Shown: positions 1 through 10,939 of the stretch, piece after piece | How the letters are laid out: every line of letters starts with the position of its first letter | Position numbering within the stretch: the stretch's first letter is position 1 | From: Paragordius varius | Lineage: Eukaryota; Nematomorpha | Assembly (NCBI GenBank): GCA_964247055.1 | Contig: OZ176055.1 | Span: forward strand, 682,001 to 746,000 | Direction: 5' to 3' | Length of the DNA stretch: 64,000 nucleotides | The notes under the pieces: model-generated | The model's input: only the letters and a program-made list of their open reading frames with translations | Databases searched by the model: none | Told to the model about the DNA's origin: nothing | Translations under genes and position numbers: made by a program

Positions 1-90
1 AAAGCTATTGAATACCATGTTAATATTCAACATTATTTACTACCATTAATTTTAGATGCTTTTGGTTTTGGTCCTTACAAGTGGTTTAAG
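1..90 (+). CDS. possible exon of an upstream gene (unidentified)
   Basis: From base 1 a frame reads KAIEYHVNIQHYLLPLILDA, then FGFGPYKWFKK, and is followed by a possible GT donor (GTTATT, just after 90). The residue mix is more protein-like than the surrounding AT-rich sequence, and the frame is open to the window edge. I do not recognise the family. It cannot be gephyrin, whose start codon lies downstream at 2477. A chance open frame is quite possible. Confidence 0.25.
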
Positions 91-2476
91 AAAGTTATTT
101 ACATTTATATAGCTGCTCCAATTCGTATAATTTTTTTGGTGAAAGTTAATTTATAATAGCACCAATATATATAACTATATGCAAAAAATGTAAAAACATT
201 GTTACCAAATTTTAAATTAAACATGTGAGACACGAAATACTGTTTTTTGGAGGTAAAGGGGATATATCTCTTAAAATCGAGGCGAAAGGGCCGAGATTGC
301 ACGAAAAACACTTTACGCTAAATTTTACAAACAAAAAAATTTTCCGAAAAAATGGATATTTTGCTCACAAATCTAATTTCCCGGAATATTTGGTGAAGCT
401 TTTAAGTAAAAATATTTTTCCTATCATTCTATGATAAACAATTCTCTCACATCGCTTTTATATTAATAGTTTGTTTTAATATATTTAAATAATAAAGACG
501 AAATATCAAAATTTTATAATAGAGATGCTTAGCATTATATTTTTATAACTAAAATTTTTTGAACACATATTTTGAGAAATATATATTTTTGATGTCATAA
601 CTACGATATACTTGTAACCTGTTAAAATATATTCGATTGGTGTTATGCTAGATAGTTCGGAATTCGATTGGCCACCAATGTTGCTAAAAAACGAAAATGA
701 AATTAGAGTTTTGAGGCTAATTTATATAATACTTTTCAGATGTATTTATACAATTTTTTGTAAAAGTAAATTGCATGTATATAAAATTAATAATCATTCC
801 TTACAATATTTGCATGATATATACAAAAAAGATATACAAGTAAACTAAATATGTTATTTGCATCATTATAAACTATGCAAATATTATTCACGACAATTTG
901 TAACATGCATACAAAAATATAATTTGCATATGTAACAGATAGGAAAATATATCAGGATAATCAGGGTGTTTTATACTTTTTTTGTATATGCACTGAATCT
1001 GAAAATAGCATTGTTTTACTTCCTTGCGGCCTTTTGGAAATGAAAAAATTTCAGAGAGCTGGCGCGATAAAAAATTTCAATATATGTTAAATTTAGAACT
1101 ATGTGGCATTATGGAAACGGTATAAAAACGGTTAAAACATTAACACTTTTTCTCGATTCCATTCCATGATGCTGAACAATCTATGACCTCAGATTTTTGA
1201 TTAGTACATTCCATCTTTGATTATGTTATATCAAATTTGTGTTTTTTTACATACAATATATTGAAGCAAACGAACCTTTATTTAAAAATCATGAAGAGAT
1301 AGTTCAGATAAATAATATAGAAAAGATGTTTTTATAATGTTTTAAAGCTTTTTTATACCTTTTCTATCATCCCTCATACTATGCAGTATGCTTCAACATT
1401 TTTTTCAAAAATTTACGCTTTGATATCAACTAAAAATATTTTTAAAGATATTTTCATATTTTTCGTGGATGTCAAATTTAGCAATTAGCTTAATTTTTCT
1501 CGTGCAATCTCAGCATTTTGCTTCTATAATAAGAAAATAATTTAGAAGAAAAATATAATTTTTGATTTTGTGGTTTATATAGTTTATTATCTATTGTGAT
1601 ATTTTGTTATGAAGCCTAGCTTTCACTTATTTAAAAACTGTGCGCAAATATGGCATTTTCTGACACAAAGCACTTGCAACAAAAGAGTAAATAATTTTCT
1701 TAAATGCGCAAGGGCCAAAAAGCATTTTGTTAATCGTGATACATTTTCTAAAAGCACATGTATTTTCATCAGCTTATATTCTTAAAACCTCCGATTTCTG
1801 CAGTGTGCAAAATTTAAAAAAATGAAAATTGTAAAATATCTTTATCTCAAACTTTTCGCCACATTTTTTTATATATTTTCGCTAAAGCAACTGGCAACTA
1901 AATATATACTTTGTCTAGAAAATGTAAAAGAAAGCTTTCAGACTATATATTACCAGCAAAAATATTTATTTCAATTATATTAGTTGTCGTTCCAATCGTT
2001 TCCCCAATATTTTTTAAGAACTAACAAAACTGTAAAAATAGAAGATATTTATGAGAGCAATTCTTGACAATTAAATTTTAACTTAAATAATTTTCGGTTT
2101 ATTTACAAAATTGAGAAAAATATAAACTACTCCAATATTTCAGCCACAAAAAAGTCAGAAACTATTATATATAATGTATAATGCTTTATAAGAAATTAAC
2201 CATTTAGTTTGTATTAAAATAAAGTTTCATTAATAAGATATGAAATATTGTAATTTTTCGGTATGAAGTTCTGAGCACTTGCTACAAAGGTATAAATATT
2301 TTTTTATATATATCCTTGGGTTTCACACCAAAAGCACCAAACTATTGCTGTTATATTTATCTACCAGCGAATATTATTTTCAGGATAATTTTTAAACTCC
2401 TGAATTTGTATATAATTTGCAGAAATAAATATTTTTCATCAGAATATATGTGTGCATTGATACAATATGATAACCC
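91..2476. other. intergenic, AT-rich, with old dispersed-repeat debris
   Basis: I see no supported gene here. A less AT-rich patch lies at about 240-320. Around 1420-1560 and 1640-1700 there are phrases (AATCTCAGCATTTTGC, GGCATTTTCTGACA) that recur with changes near 16400-16640, 53160-53720 and 54400, so part of this stretch is probably an old, unclassified repeat. The short open frames present are low-complexity and look like chance. Confidence 0.4.
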
Positions 2477-5400
2477 ATGCTTAAAATTTTGGGCTTAACA
2501 GGTTACATTTTGAATAATTATTATTAGTAAGTGACACATGTTATAAAGATAATAGTCAAGACCAATCAAGGTTGGCGATGCTTGATGTTTTGAAAAACAT
2601 ATTCGGCCAGTAAATTATTATGAATTTATGAAAGAAAGTTTGAATTTTGCCATCAATTTTGCCCGGATGATGCACATTTGATACAAAAATCTATACTTTC
2701 ATATGTAAAACTAGAGTATAATATGATAATAACTTCGGGTGGAACTGGTTTAAGTATAAGAGATGTTACACCTGAAACTTGTCAGCGTTTATTTACGAAA
2801 GATCTTCCAGGAATGGCTTTGCTCATGATGACGGAGTCTCTTAAAGTAATCCTTCTCTTTGTTGTCTAAAGATTTTGCTTATTTTAAACCATATAGGCGC
2901 TTTTCATGAATTTTTTGAAATTTGCAGTAAAGAAGGTAATTGTATAATAAAAGGTTTTATGCTGGAAATTAAAACATCAATTAGTCAATTATTATTTGAT
3001 AAGCCGTTTATTACTTTTAAATTTATTTTGCATAATTTTTATCTCAAATATTAAAATTTTAGAAAGTATGTTTGAATAAGATACTCCTTAAACTAATTTT
3101 GCAAAAAAATGAAAAATTATTGTGTTAAGTTAAAGTATAAACAGAATAATTTAGGTTTAAACTTATAAAAAAATATATTTTAAGCGTTTTGTTTTTTTAA
3201 TTATCTTCTCGTTTTAATAAAGCCTAAAATTTTCCAAAATTGTACATTAGATATGACTTTTTCCGTAATTGTGTTAATACTAACAATTATAATATATATT
3301 CCACCTATACATATAATTATTTAAAATTTTAACAATATCTTACAAAGTCAATCTTTTGTCTTCTATATATACAAAGATTACACCATTCGCAAGTCTTTCC
3401 CGTTTGTGTTGTGGTTTAATTGACAGAACATTAGTCATAAATCTCCCTGGGAGCCCTAAGGGTCTTCGAGAAAATTTAGTAGCACTGAAATGTATTTTAC
3501 CTCATGCACTTGAAATACTTTACGATACAAATCAAGAATCTACTCGTCATTTACATTCAAATGATTCAACGACATCATCCCTTGTTTTGATGGCTGAAAA
3601 AAGTGGATATATTTCCGACCATTTCCTTACCAATAAAAGTGGTGGAAAAGAAAGGCATTCAAAATACCCCAAAGTGTCTGAGGACCAGGCACTAACCCTG
3701 ATCTCTGAACAAATTAATTATTATTCGTTAAATTGCAAAAATCCTTCTTATAAGTCTTATGAAACGAAACAATTAAAACAATTGATTGAGGAGGATTCCA
3801 ATAAGCATTGCAATATCCTAGGAGAAGATGTGCATTCTCCTATCAATATTCCACAATACCCGACTTCAACGAAAGATGGATATGCTATAAATTTGGCCGA
3901 ACTCACCCCCGACAGATTTGACAATACATTTAAAATTGTATACAATGAAATAAAAGATTATTCTTATGCTATTTGCGAACGTGATTCTCAAAATATTGCC
4001 TACAAACTATATACAGGCAGTGTGGTTCCCGACCATTTTGATACAGTAATCCAAGTGAGTCTGAGTTTAAATTTAAGTAGACATAAAATTAATTTTAAAA
4101 AATAAATATATGATAACTATATTTTTATCTGTGAGCACACTATTTTCATTACAATATATCAATAGCTTGAAGATACTAGGATTGTAGAATTTGATGCCGT
4201 GATTAAAATAGAACTGGGTATACAAATAAACGCAAAAGCGTTAAAATCCGCTCATAAAGGACAAAATATTCGTTTGACAGGTTCGGACATTGCTCAACAT
4301 CAACTTGTATGTCAGCAAGGCACCCTACTCCAACCTTATCATATAGGTTTACTTATTTTTCATTCCTTTTACAGGCATGATATACTACAAATTTGCCAGA
4401 AATGAAAGTTTTTTAACATTATTGTATAATCGTAATAAAAATGTGAATAAACATTAATCGGCAATCGCTTACATGCAAAGAGGAGAATGTTTTAAAAGGC
4501 ACGGTGTTTAAAAATCAAGTCACATGCGTTGTTATTATAAAATTGGTTGGCTATTTAATGTTTAATACTAATTTTTATTTTTTTTTAAAAAAATGCCTAA
4601 AGGTATAAAACTTTGGCATACCATTTACAGTTTAAATTCACCCTTGAACAATTCAAATTCACCCTAAAAATAAATTATGTGTTTTTGAACTAATATAACT
4701 CATTATTAATATGAAATATATGTTTATGGTTTAGTTTATTATTTTTTCAGTAAATTTTAATTTAAAACAAAATTTTTATTTTTTAAAAACATATAAAATA
4801 TAGGTAATTTTTAATCTTAAAAAATTTCATTTGAGGGTATTTAAATTGTTCAAGGGTGAAATTGAATTGTAAATGGTATATATACATAATGCGATTGTGG
4901 AAAAAATTTAGGAGATATGATCTCATCGTATTCTTTTTTGGAAGGGGGGAGGGGGGAGGGGGGAATAATTAAAAAATTGAAATTTTAATTAAATCTCTAT
5001 TACAAAATCAGTTGTTTCAATAATTTATTTACAAGGTAGACCCCAATAGGATATTTAAAATAAACAGCATCTATAAAGTATTTAACTTTTACGGATTATC
5101 ATATGACTGGTCTTATGGTGTTTATTAAGTTATAATCGTTTTCAAGTTTTTTGGAATCATCATAGCCAACTTAAATATTCATTACAATAACATTAAATTC
5201 CTATTAAAAAGGCTCATTATGTGGTTATTGTGCCATGTTTTTTTCTCACAATCCGGTAGGGAGTTATATTATAATATAATATTTTACAAATATTCAAAAA
5301 AATTATGAAAAAATAAAGTTTTTTTTCATTGTTTTTGTCTTCTAATGAAAGCTTGAAATGACTTACAAACTAGTTTCGTATTCGCTAAAATGTAGGGAGG

Positions 5401-7538
5401 AGCTTGCTCAATAATCAAAAAAGTGCTTGATTATGATCAGATAATAGCTAATTAATTTAACGCTGTTATTAAAGAAAAGCTTAGTATAATTGTGGTTGAT
5501 TATAGGAAAATCAATTTTATTTTTCTTATTATAGGTCTTTTCTCGATGATTGGATGCTGCGAATTAAAATGTGTTATTAAACCCAAAATCGCTATATTTT
5601 CGACCGGAGATGAAGTGTTGGAAAGTAGTGAGGAAAACGTGAAATACCCTATTTTAAAAGTTTGTATGTTGTCTTTAAAATGCCTAAAATTTTGCTGATT
5701 AAGGTTTTATTTTTTTATATCAAGTTAATTACGGTTTTTCGTTAAAACACCTATTTAAATTTAATTATAACCTCAAACATGTCAATTTTACTTTTAAATT
5801 ATTTGTTTTTAGACTAAATTAACGCAAAATTTAATTTTTGGTATGATTTTTCATAAATTTTCGTTACTCCGTTTTGAGGTTGAATTTGAAATTATGAAGG
5901 GTGAATTTGAAATGTTACATAGTTAATCTCAAATGTTCAAGGATGAAAAAGTTTTTTAAATAAAAACAGAAAGGTCAAGTATGGGATTCGAATGGGCCTA
6001 TGCTTTGTTCACTCTTCTCCAAACATGGTTTTGAATGTCAATCCTTTGGCATTATCCCTGACTCTACGACGGCATTACACGAAATGTTTCACACCATTAC
6101 ATCTGGGAACCGAAAGGAAAATGGCTCTTTGCAAACTGAAAATTGGCAACCATACAATGTCATTGTTACGACTGGTGGGGTATCCATGGGCGATAAAGAT
6201 TACATTAAAGATGTAATGATTGAAATGATGCTTTTTTTACATGTCATTTATGCCTTAATGCAAATAAGAATTAGGGACTATCTTATAGTTGTTTGTATTT
6301 AAACAAAGATTGTTTGAGAAAGCCCTGGATAAACTTGTAATATGAATAGTTTTAAATATGTTGTTAGTTAAAAAATGTATAATAATTATTGTTCGGAGCC
6401 TATAAATATCTTAATGTATCTCTTATTATCAACAATATAGATTAAAAATGGTGGCTTTTAGTTTACCTTAAAGCATTTCTAGGTTTTAACGCCTTGCACA
6501 TAATATCTATTTTATTTTATAAAATGATTACTGTTGTAAGCTATAAATATGAAATCACATTAATATGTTTTACATTTTTATTGTCTTTTGTTTAATGTTA
6601 TGATATTCCACCATGCCTAAAGGTGATACTTGAGATGGGTGGAACGATTCATTTTGGACGTGTGGACCTTAAACCCGGGATGCCTACAACCTATTCAACT
6701 TTTTGCGTTGATGATGATAGTCCACATAAAAATACGGTCTTTCACATTTTTTCCCTACCGGGTAATCCGGTTTCGGCTTATGTTATGTCCCTAATTTTTG
6801 TACTCCCAGCCCTTGCTCAACTATGTGGCCTTCCAGACCCCAAACGTAATGCCTTTATAAAACGTGCCAAAGCTAAGGTTAGTTTTCGACTATATATATA
6901 TGTGTTAAAACGAAATTGTTTTAGTGTAAATTTTGGGGGACGAGAAAGTCAAAATATCAAGTATTACATTAAACATATTTTCAGCCGTTTTTAATGTAAA
7001 AAGCTTTTTCAATCGAAGCTATTTTAACATCATATAAATTTATGAATTTTACTATTATCCGTTTATTATTCGTTTTAATATGAAATGAAAAATTCTAATT
7101 TCAATTTTTCAAAAAAACAACTGTTTTTATCTATTGAACACCCCAATTTATCAGATTCCGTATGGTTGTGAGTTTTTTCTCCATCCAAAAAATACAAAAA
7201 TTAGAAAACCCACATGTTTGACCCCCCCCCCCCCCGAAATTCGGCACATATATTAATATGACTGATAACGATACTATAAATATTTTTTTTCATTGTTTTA
7301 GTTAACTCATGACATATTACTTGATGATATGCGACCGGAATATGCACGAGGGAAAACAACAGGCCATGATCCCATAACTGGACATTTATGTGTACAATTA
7401 TTATCACAAACGATAAATCAAATGAGTTCCAATCTTATGAGTTTAGCTGATGCCGATGGTCTCATCTACTGTCCGAAAAAGGCGCATGACAAACAACTGC
7501 TTTACACCAATGAAATTGTCGATATTATATATTTATAA
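2477..7538 (+). CDS. GPHN: gephyrin (fused MogA/MoeA molybdopterin synthesis protein), nine coding exons
   Basis: Gephyrin inserts molybdenum into molybdopterin (G domain adenylylation, E domain metal transfer) and in animals scaffolds inhibitory receptors. Coding exons: 2477-2501, 2528-2609, 2635-2845, 3377-4054, 4166-4346, 5535-5663, 5980-6212, 6623-6877, 7302-7538; 2031 nt, about 676 aa, all phases consistent. The G domain opens MLKILGLTVSDTCYKDN and carries SGGTG (residues 70-74) and INLPGSPKG. A short linker of about 90 residues leads to the E domain with KDGYA (272-276), TTGGVSMGDKDY (499-510), KPGMP (530-534) and LPGNPVS (558-564). The ATG at 2477 follows an in-frame stop at 2471, which fixes the start. 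The first two introns are only 26 and 25 nt. Human gephyrin is somewhat longer, mainly in the linker. No disabling change is seen. Confidence 0.95.
4619..4878. mobile_element. MITE family A, copy 1 (gephyrin intron)
   Basis: Inverted ends TACCATTTACA ... TGTAAATGGTA include the TA target on both sides. Two TTCAAATTCACCC-type iterons sit inside each end. It lies in the intron between gephyrin exons 5 and 6. Confidence 0.85.
4942..4964. repeat. G-tract cluster, possible G-quadruplex
   Basis: Runs of six, six and six G separated by single A bases (GGAAGGGGGGAGGGGGG and onward) stand out in an AT-rich gephyrin intron, 64 bp past MITE A copy 1. The motif fits a G-quadruplex on the transcribed-sense strand; whether it forms is unknown. 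Confidence 0.5.
7222..7235. repeat. C14 homopolymer in gephyrin intron 8
   Basis: Fourteen consecutive C bases lie 67 bp before the acceptor of the last gephyrin exon. Long G or C runs are unexpected in such an AT-rich background and recur at 10847, 51235 and 63781. Confidence 0.8.
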
Positions 7539-7874
7539 ATTATTATCAAATTTAAATTTATACACGCGGAGAATTATTGAATAATACGGTTTTAGATTTT
7601 TTTGTGAGTACGTTTTGTATTTCTTTACAATCACATACATAAATACAGGTCATTACATAACATTGTATTCTTATATCTATATTTTTGGAGACGCGAATTA
7701 AAATTAGGGAATCAATCGTATTGTTGATATCTTTTACATTTTTGTTTATATTAAAATTCCTGCGAAATATTCATTGAATTATCAAATATTAAAATTATTA
7801 TTCAAAATACTAAAATTACCATTTTTTTCGTTGCCAAGAAATTTATTTGACGCTTATGTTGGGAATCTGAATTT

Positions 7875-8556
7875 ACGGTAAAAATTGGAATTACACGGAC
7901 AAAACATAAAATATAAAGACATATAATTTTTCATATAATTATCAAATCTTGATTTATATACCATTTACAGCTCAAATCCACCCTTAAACAATTTAAATTC
8001 ACCCTCAATTCAAATTCACCCTCAATTCAAATTCACCCTCGAACAATTCAAATACACCCTTGAACAATTCAAATTCACCCTAAAAATAAATTATGTGTTT
8101 TCGAACTAATTTAACTCATAATTAATGAGAAATATATCTTTATGGCATAGTTTATTATTTTTTCAGTATTATTCAAATTTAACAAAATTTTTATTTTTTT
8201 AAAATATAAAAAAATATTGGGTAATTTTTAATCTAAAAACATATATTTTATTTGAGGGTGAATTTGAATTGTTTAAGGGTGAATTTGAATTGTTCAAGGG
8301 TGAATTTGAATTGTTCAAGGGTGAATTTGAATTGTTTAAGGGTGAATTTGAATTGTTTAAGGGTGAATTTGAATTGTAAATGGTATACAAAACATTGTTA
8401 TCAACTGCAAGTTTGAAATTAAATGTATCTTGGTAACACAACCAATTATATATTTTAATATAGTGAATAAATATTATGAAAAAATTGATAGTCCTTTTGA
8501 TAAAAAAATATTTGTCTTTATATTTTTACGTTTCATCCGTATAATTTTACTCTAAC
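7875..8556. mobile_element. MITE family B, copy 1, split by family A copy 2
   Basis: The left arm (GTAAAAATTGGAATTACACG, AAAACATAAAATATAAAGAC) and the right arm (TTGTCTTTATATTTTTACG, CCGTATAATTTTA) are the two complementary ends of family B. Copy A2 lies between them, so B was there first. Confidence 0.75.
7959..8385. mobile_element. MITE family A, copy 2 (expanded iterons)
   Basis: This is the longest A copy. Each arm holds about six iterons of the type AATTCAAATTCACCCT (left) or AGGGTGAATTTGAATT (right). The core is AAAAATAAATTATGTGTTTT. TA flanks both ends. It is nested in family B copy 1. Confidence 0.9.
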
Positions 8557-8688
8557 AACATATTCTAGACTTTGCTAAATAATGTAAATAACTAAATTTA
8601 CTGGTGCGTTCATAAGGGGTATTTAAACTAAAATTTAACACCAATTACAAGAAAATATTAATTTTACTAACTCAATTTTTTATAAAAA

Positions 8689-8976
8689 CAGTAAAAATTG
8701 AAATTATACAGACACTTAAAAATATATATTTAAACATTTTTATTTAAAAGACAACCATACTTTTCAAAACCTAAATGTTTCCTATAAAAGCTACTTAGTT
8801 ACAATTGTAAAATATAGAATTGATTGTGGTATTATTATATATCTCTTTCAGACTTTGTCCTTCAAAACAATGAGTTATATTTGAAAACGTAGGATTTAAA
8901 AGTATGGTTGTCTTTTAGAAAAAAATATTTGTCTTCATATTCTTACATTTTCTCCGTATAATTTTAGTTTTTACTG
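8689..8976. mobile_element. MITE family B, copy 2
   Basis: Begins CAGTAAAAATTGAAATTATA and ends AGTTTTTACTG. The inner arms AAAAGACAACCATACTTTT and its complement form a long inverted repeat around an AT-rich core. Confidence 0.85.
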
Positions 8977-9184
8977 TAATATCGAAAAACGCGATGGCAG
9001 TGATACTCAAGCCATAGCCCTAAAAATGTTTATGGCCCTGAAATATTTAATAAATTCTCATTTTTTATGTAAAGTATGAAATAGAGATGATGGGTATCAA
9101 TCAATTATGTATTTTACGATTAAAAGTATAGAGTAAATTAAGGTTTAAAAAAGTACTTATCGCTTTGTTAAAAAGGAAAAAAGA

Positions 9185-10847
9185 CGTATTCCCTGTTTAA
9201 AGGCAAAAATTTTAGTCAAGCGTCTCTTGGATGATAGCTGCTGGGTAGTGAGCTACCCGTTAAAAACTGATTCCTCATGTAACTTTGTATCTGTTTCCGG
9301 AAAACCGGTAGACTCAATCAAATCCAAATATCGAAATAATATAATCATTAAGGAATGCCCCGACGATAGCTTTGCCCTTTTTTGGAATTAGGTCCCCAGT
9401 TCGGGCCTACCCCGTGTAAACAGGTTGAGACAATTTTCCGGAGAACGTGTTGAACCATTCAATTTCAAATATGATTTTAATTTATTTATTTTTGATGGCG
9501 TTGAACAGTCGACTCATTTTTTTGATTTAGGCCCTCTTTTTACCCGCTCCCCCCGTAAAATGCCATTTTTTTCAAAAAAAAACAAAGTCCACAAAAATAA
9601 TTTTTTGATTGTTTGTTTTTTTGCCCAATGTATGAGACTGTAAAATTCAATAAGGATTTTTCGTATTCCCTGTTAAAAGGCAAAAATTTTAGTCAAGCGT
9701 TTCTTTGATTATATCTGCTGAGTAAGGAGTCTCTATCATATTTATAGGATAATATGGATAATAAACATTATTTATGGTAATCTATATATTTATAAAAATG
9801 GAAAATGCTGGCTTTGTGATCTGGTACCGGAAAACCGGTAGACCCATTCAATCCAAACTTCGAAAAAATATAATCATTAATGAATGCCCCGACACAAGCT
9901 TCGCCCTTTTTTGAAATAGGCCCCCAGTTCGGGCCCACCCCGTGTGAAAAACGGTTTTTTTTAAAAACAGAAGTCCACAAAAATCGTGTCTTTGAGACAA
10001 TTTTCTGGAGAACGTGTTGGACCATTCAATTTTTAATATGATTTTTGCTTACTTATTTTCGATTGCGCCGAACATAGTCGTCTCGCTTTTTTAATTTAGG
10101 TCATCTTTTTACCCGCTCCCCCCGTAAAATGCCATTTTTTCAAAAAAAAAGCCCACAAAAATAATTTTTTACATCTATTTTTCGCCCTAGGTATGAGACC
10201 GTAAAAATTCAATATGGATTCCACGTATTCCCTGATAAAAGGTAAAAATTTTAGTCAAGCGTCTCTTGGATGATAGCTGCTGGGTAGAGAGCTACCCGTT
10301 AAAAACTAATTCCTCATCTAACTTTGTGATCTGTTTCCGGAAAACCGGTGAACCCAATCAAATTCAAATATCGAAATAATATAATCCTTAAATGTCCCGA
10401 CGGTAGCTTCGCGCTTTTTTTGAAATAGGCACCCAGTTCGGGCCTACCCCGTGTAAAATACAGGTTGTGACAATTTTCCGGAGAACGTGTTGAACTATTC
10501 AATTTCAAATATAATTTTTGTTTACTTATTTTTGATCTCTCCGAACATAGTCGACTCACATTTTTGATTTAGGCCCTCTTTTTACCCGCTCCTCCCGTAA
10601 AATGCCATTTTTTCAAAAAACAAAGTCCACAAAAATAATTTTTTACATCTATTTTTCGCCCTAGGTATAAGACCGTAAAAATTCAATTTGGATTCCACGT
10701 ATTCCTTGTTAAAAGGCAGAAATCTTAGTCAAGCGTTTCTTTGATGATAGCTGCTGGGTAAGGAGCTACCCGCTAAAAACTGATTCCTCATGTAACTTGA
10801 TCTGGTACCGGAAAACCGGTAGACCCATTTAATTCCAAACTTCGAAC
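9185..10847. repeat. satellite-like tandem array, four units of about 475-560 bp
   Basis: Units begin with CGTATTCC at 9185, 9662, 10224 and 10698. Each carries GTCAAGCGTNTCTT, GAAAACCGGT, CCAGTTCGGGCC and ACCCGCTCC blocks in the same order. Unit 2 holds roughly 85 extra bases; unit 4 is cut after about 150 bases at a C-rich junction. The array is markedly less AT-rich than its surroundings. Open frames in it are not conserved between units, so it is not coding. Confidence 0.85.
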
Positions 10848-10861
10848 CCCCCCCCATCCCC

Positions 10862-10915
10862 CCAGAAGTCCGAAGGACTTCCTCGGGCTGCGTAGCAGCA
10901 CGAGATTTCCGCTAG
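10862..10915. repeat. pair of short GC-rich hairpins at the satellite/LINE junction
   Basis: GAAGTCCGAAGGACTTC is a 7-bp stem with a GAA loop. CTGCGTAGCAG follows with a 4-bp stem and GTA loop. They lie just after the C-tract that ends the satellite and before the LINE-derived sequence. Origin unknown; they may belong to the LINE or to a small insert. Confidence 0.55.
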
Positions 10916-10939
10916 TTAATAATAAATACATTAACTTGA

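Noticed and set aside
8199-8441. Open frame with repeated NNSNSPL units on the - strand
   Set aside because: It is the iterons of MITE family A copy 2 read in one frame; not a protein gene.
9425-10559. Several 70-85-codon frames within the satellite
   Set aside because: They are not kept from unit to unit and carry no recognisable motif.
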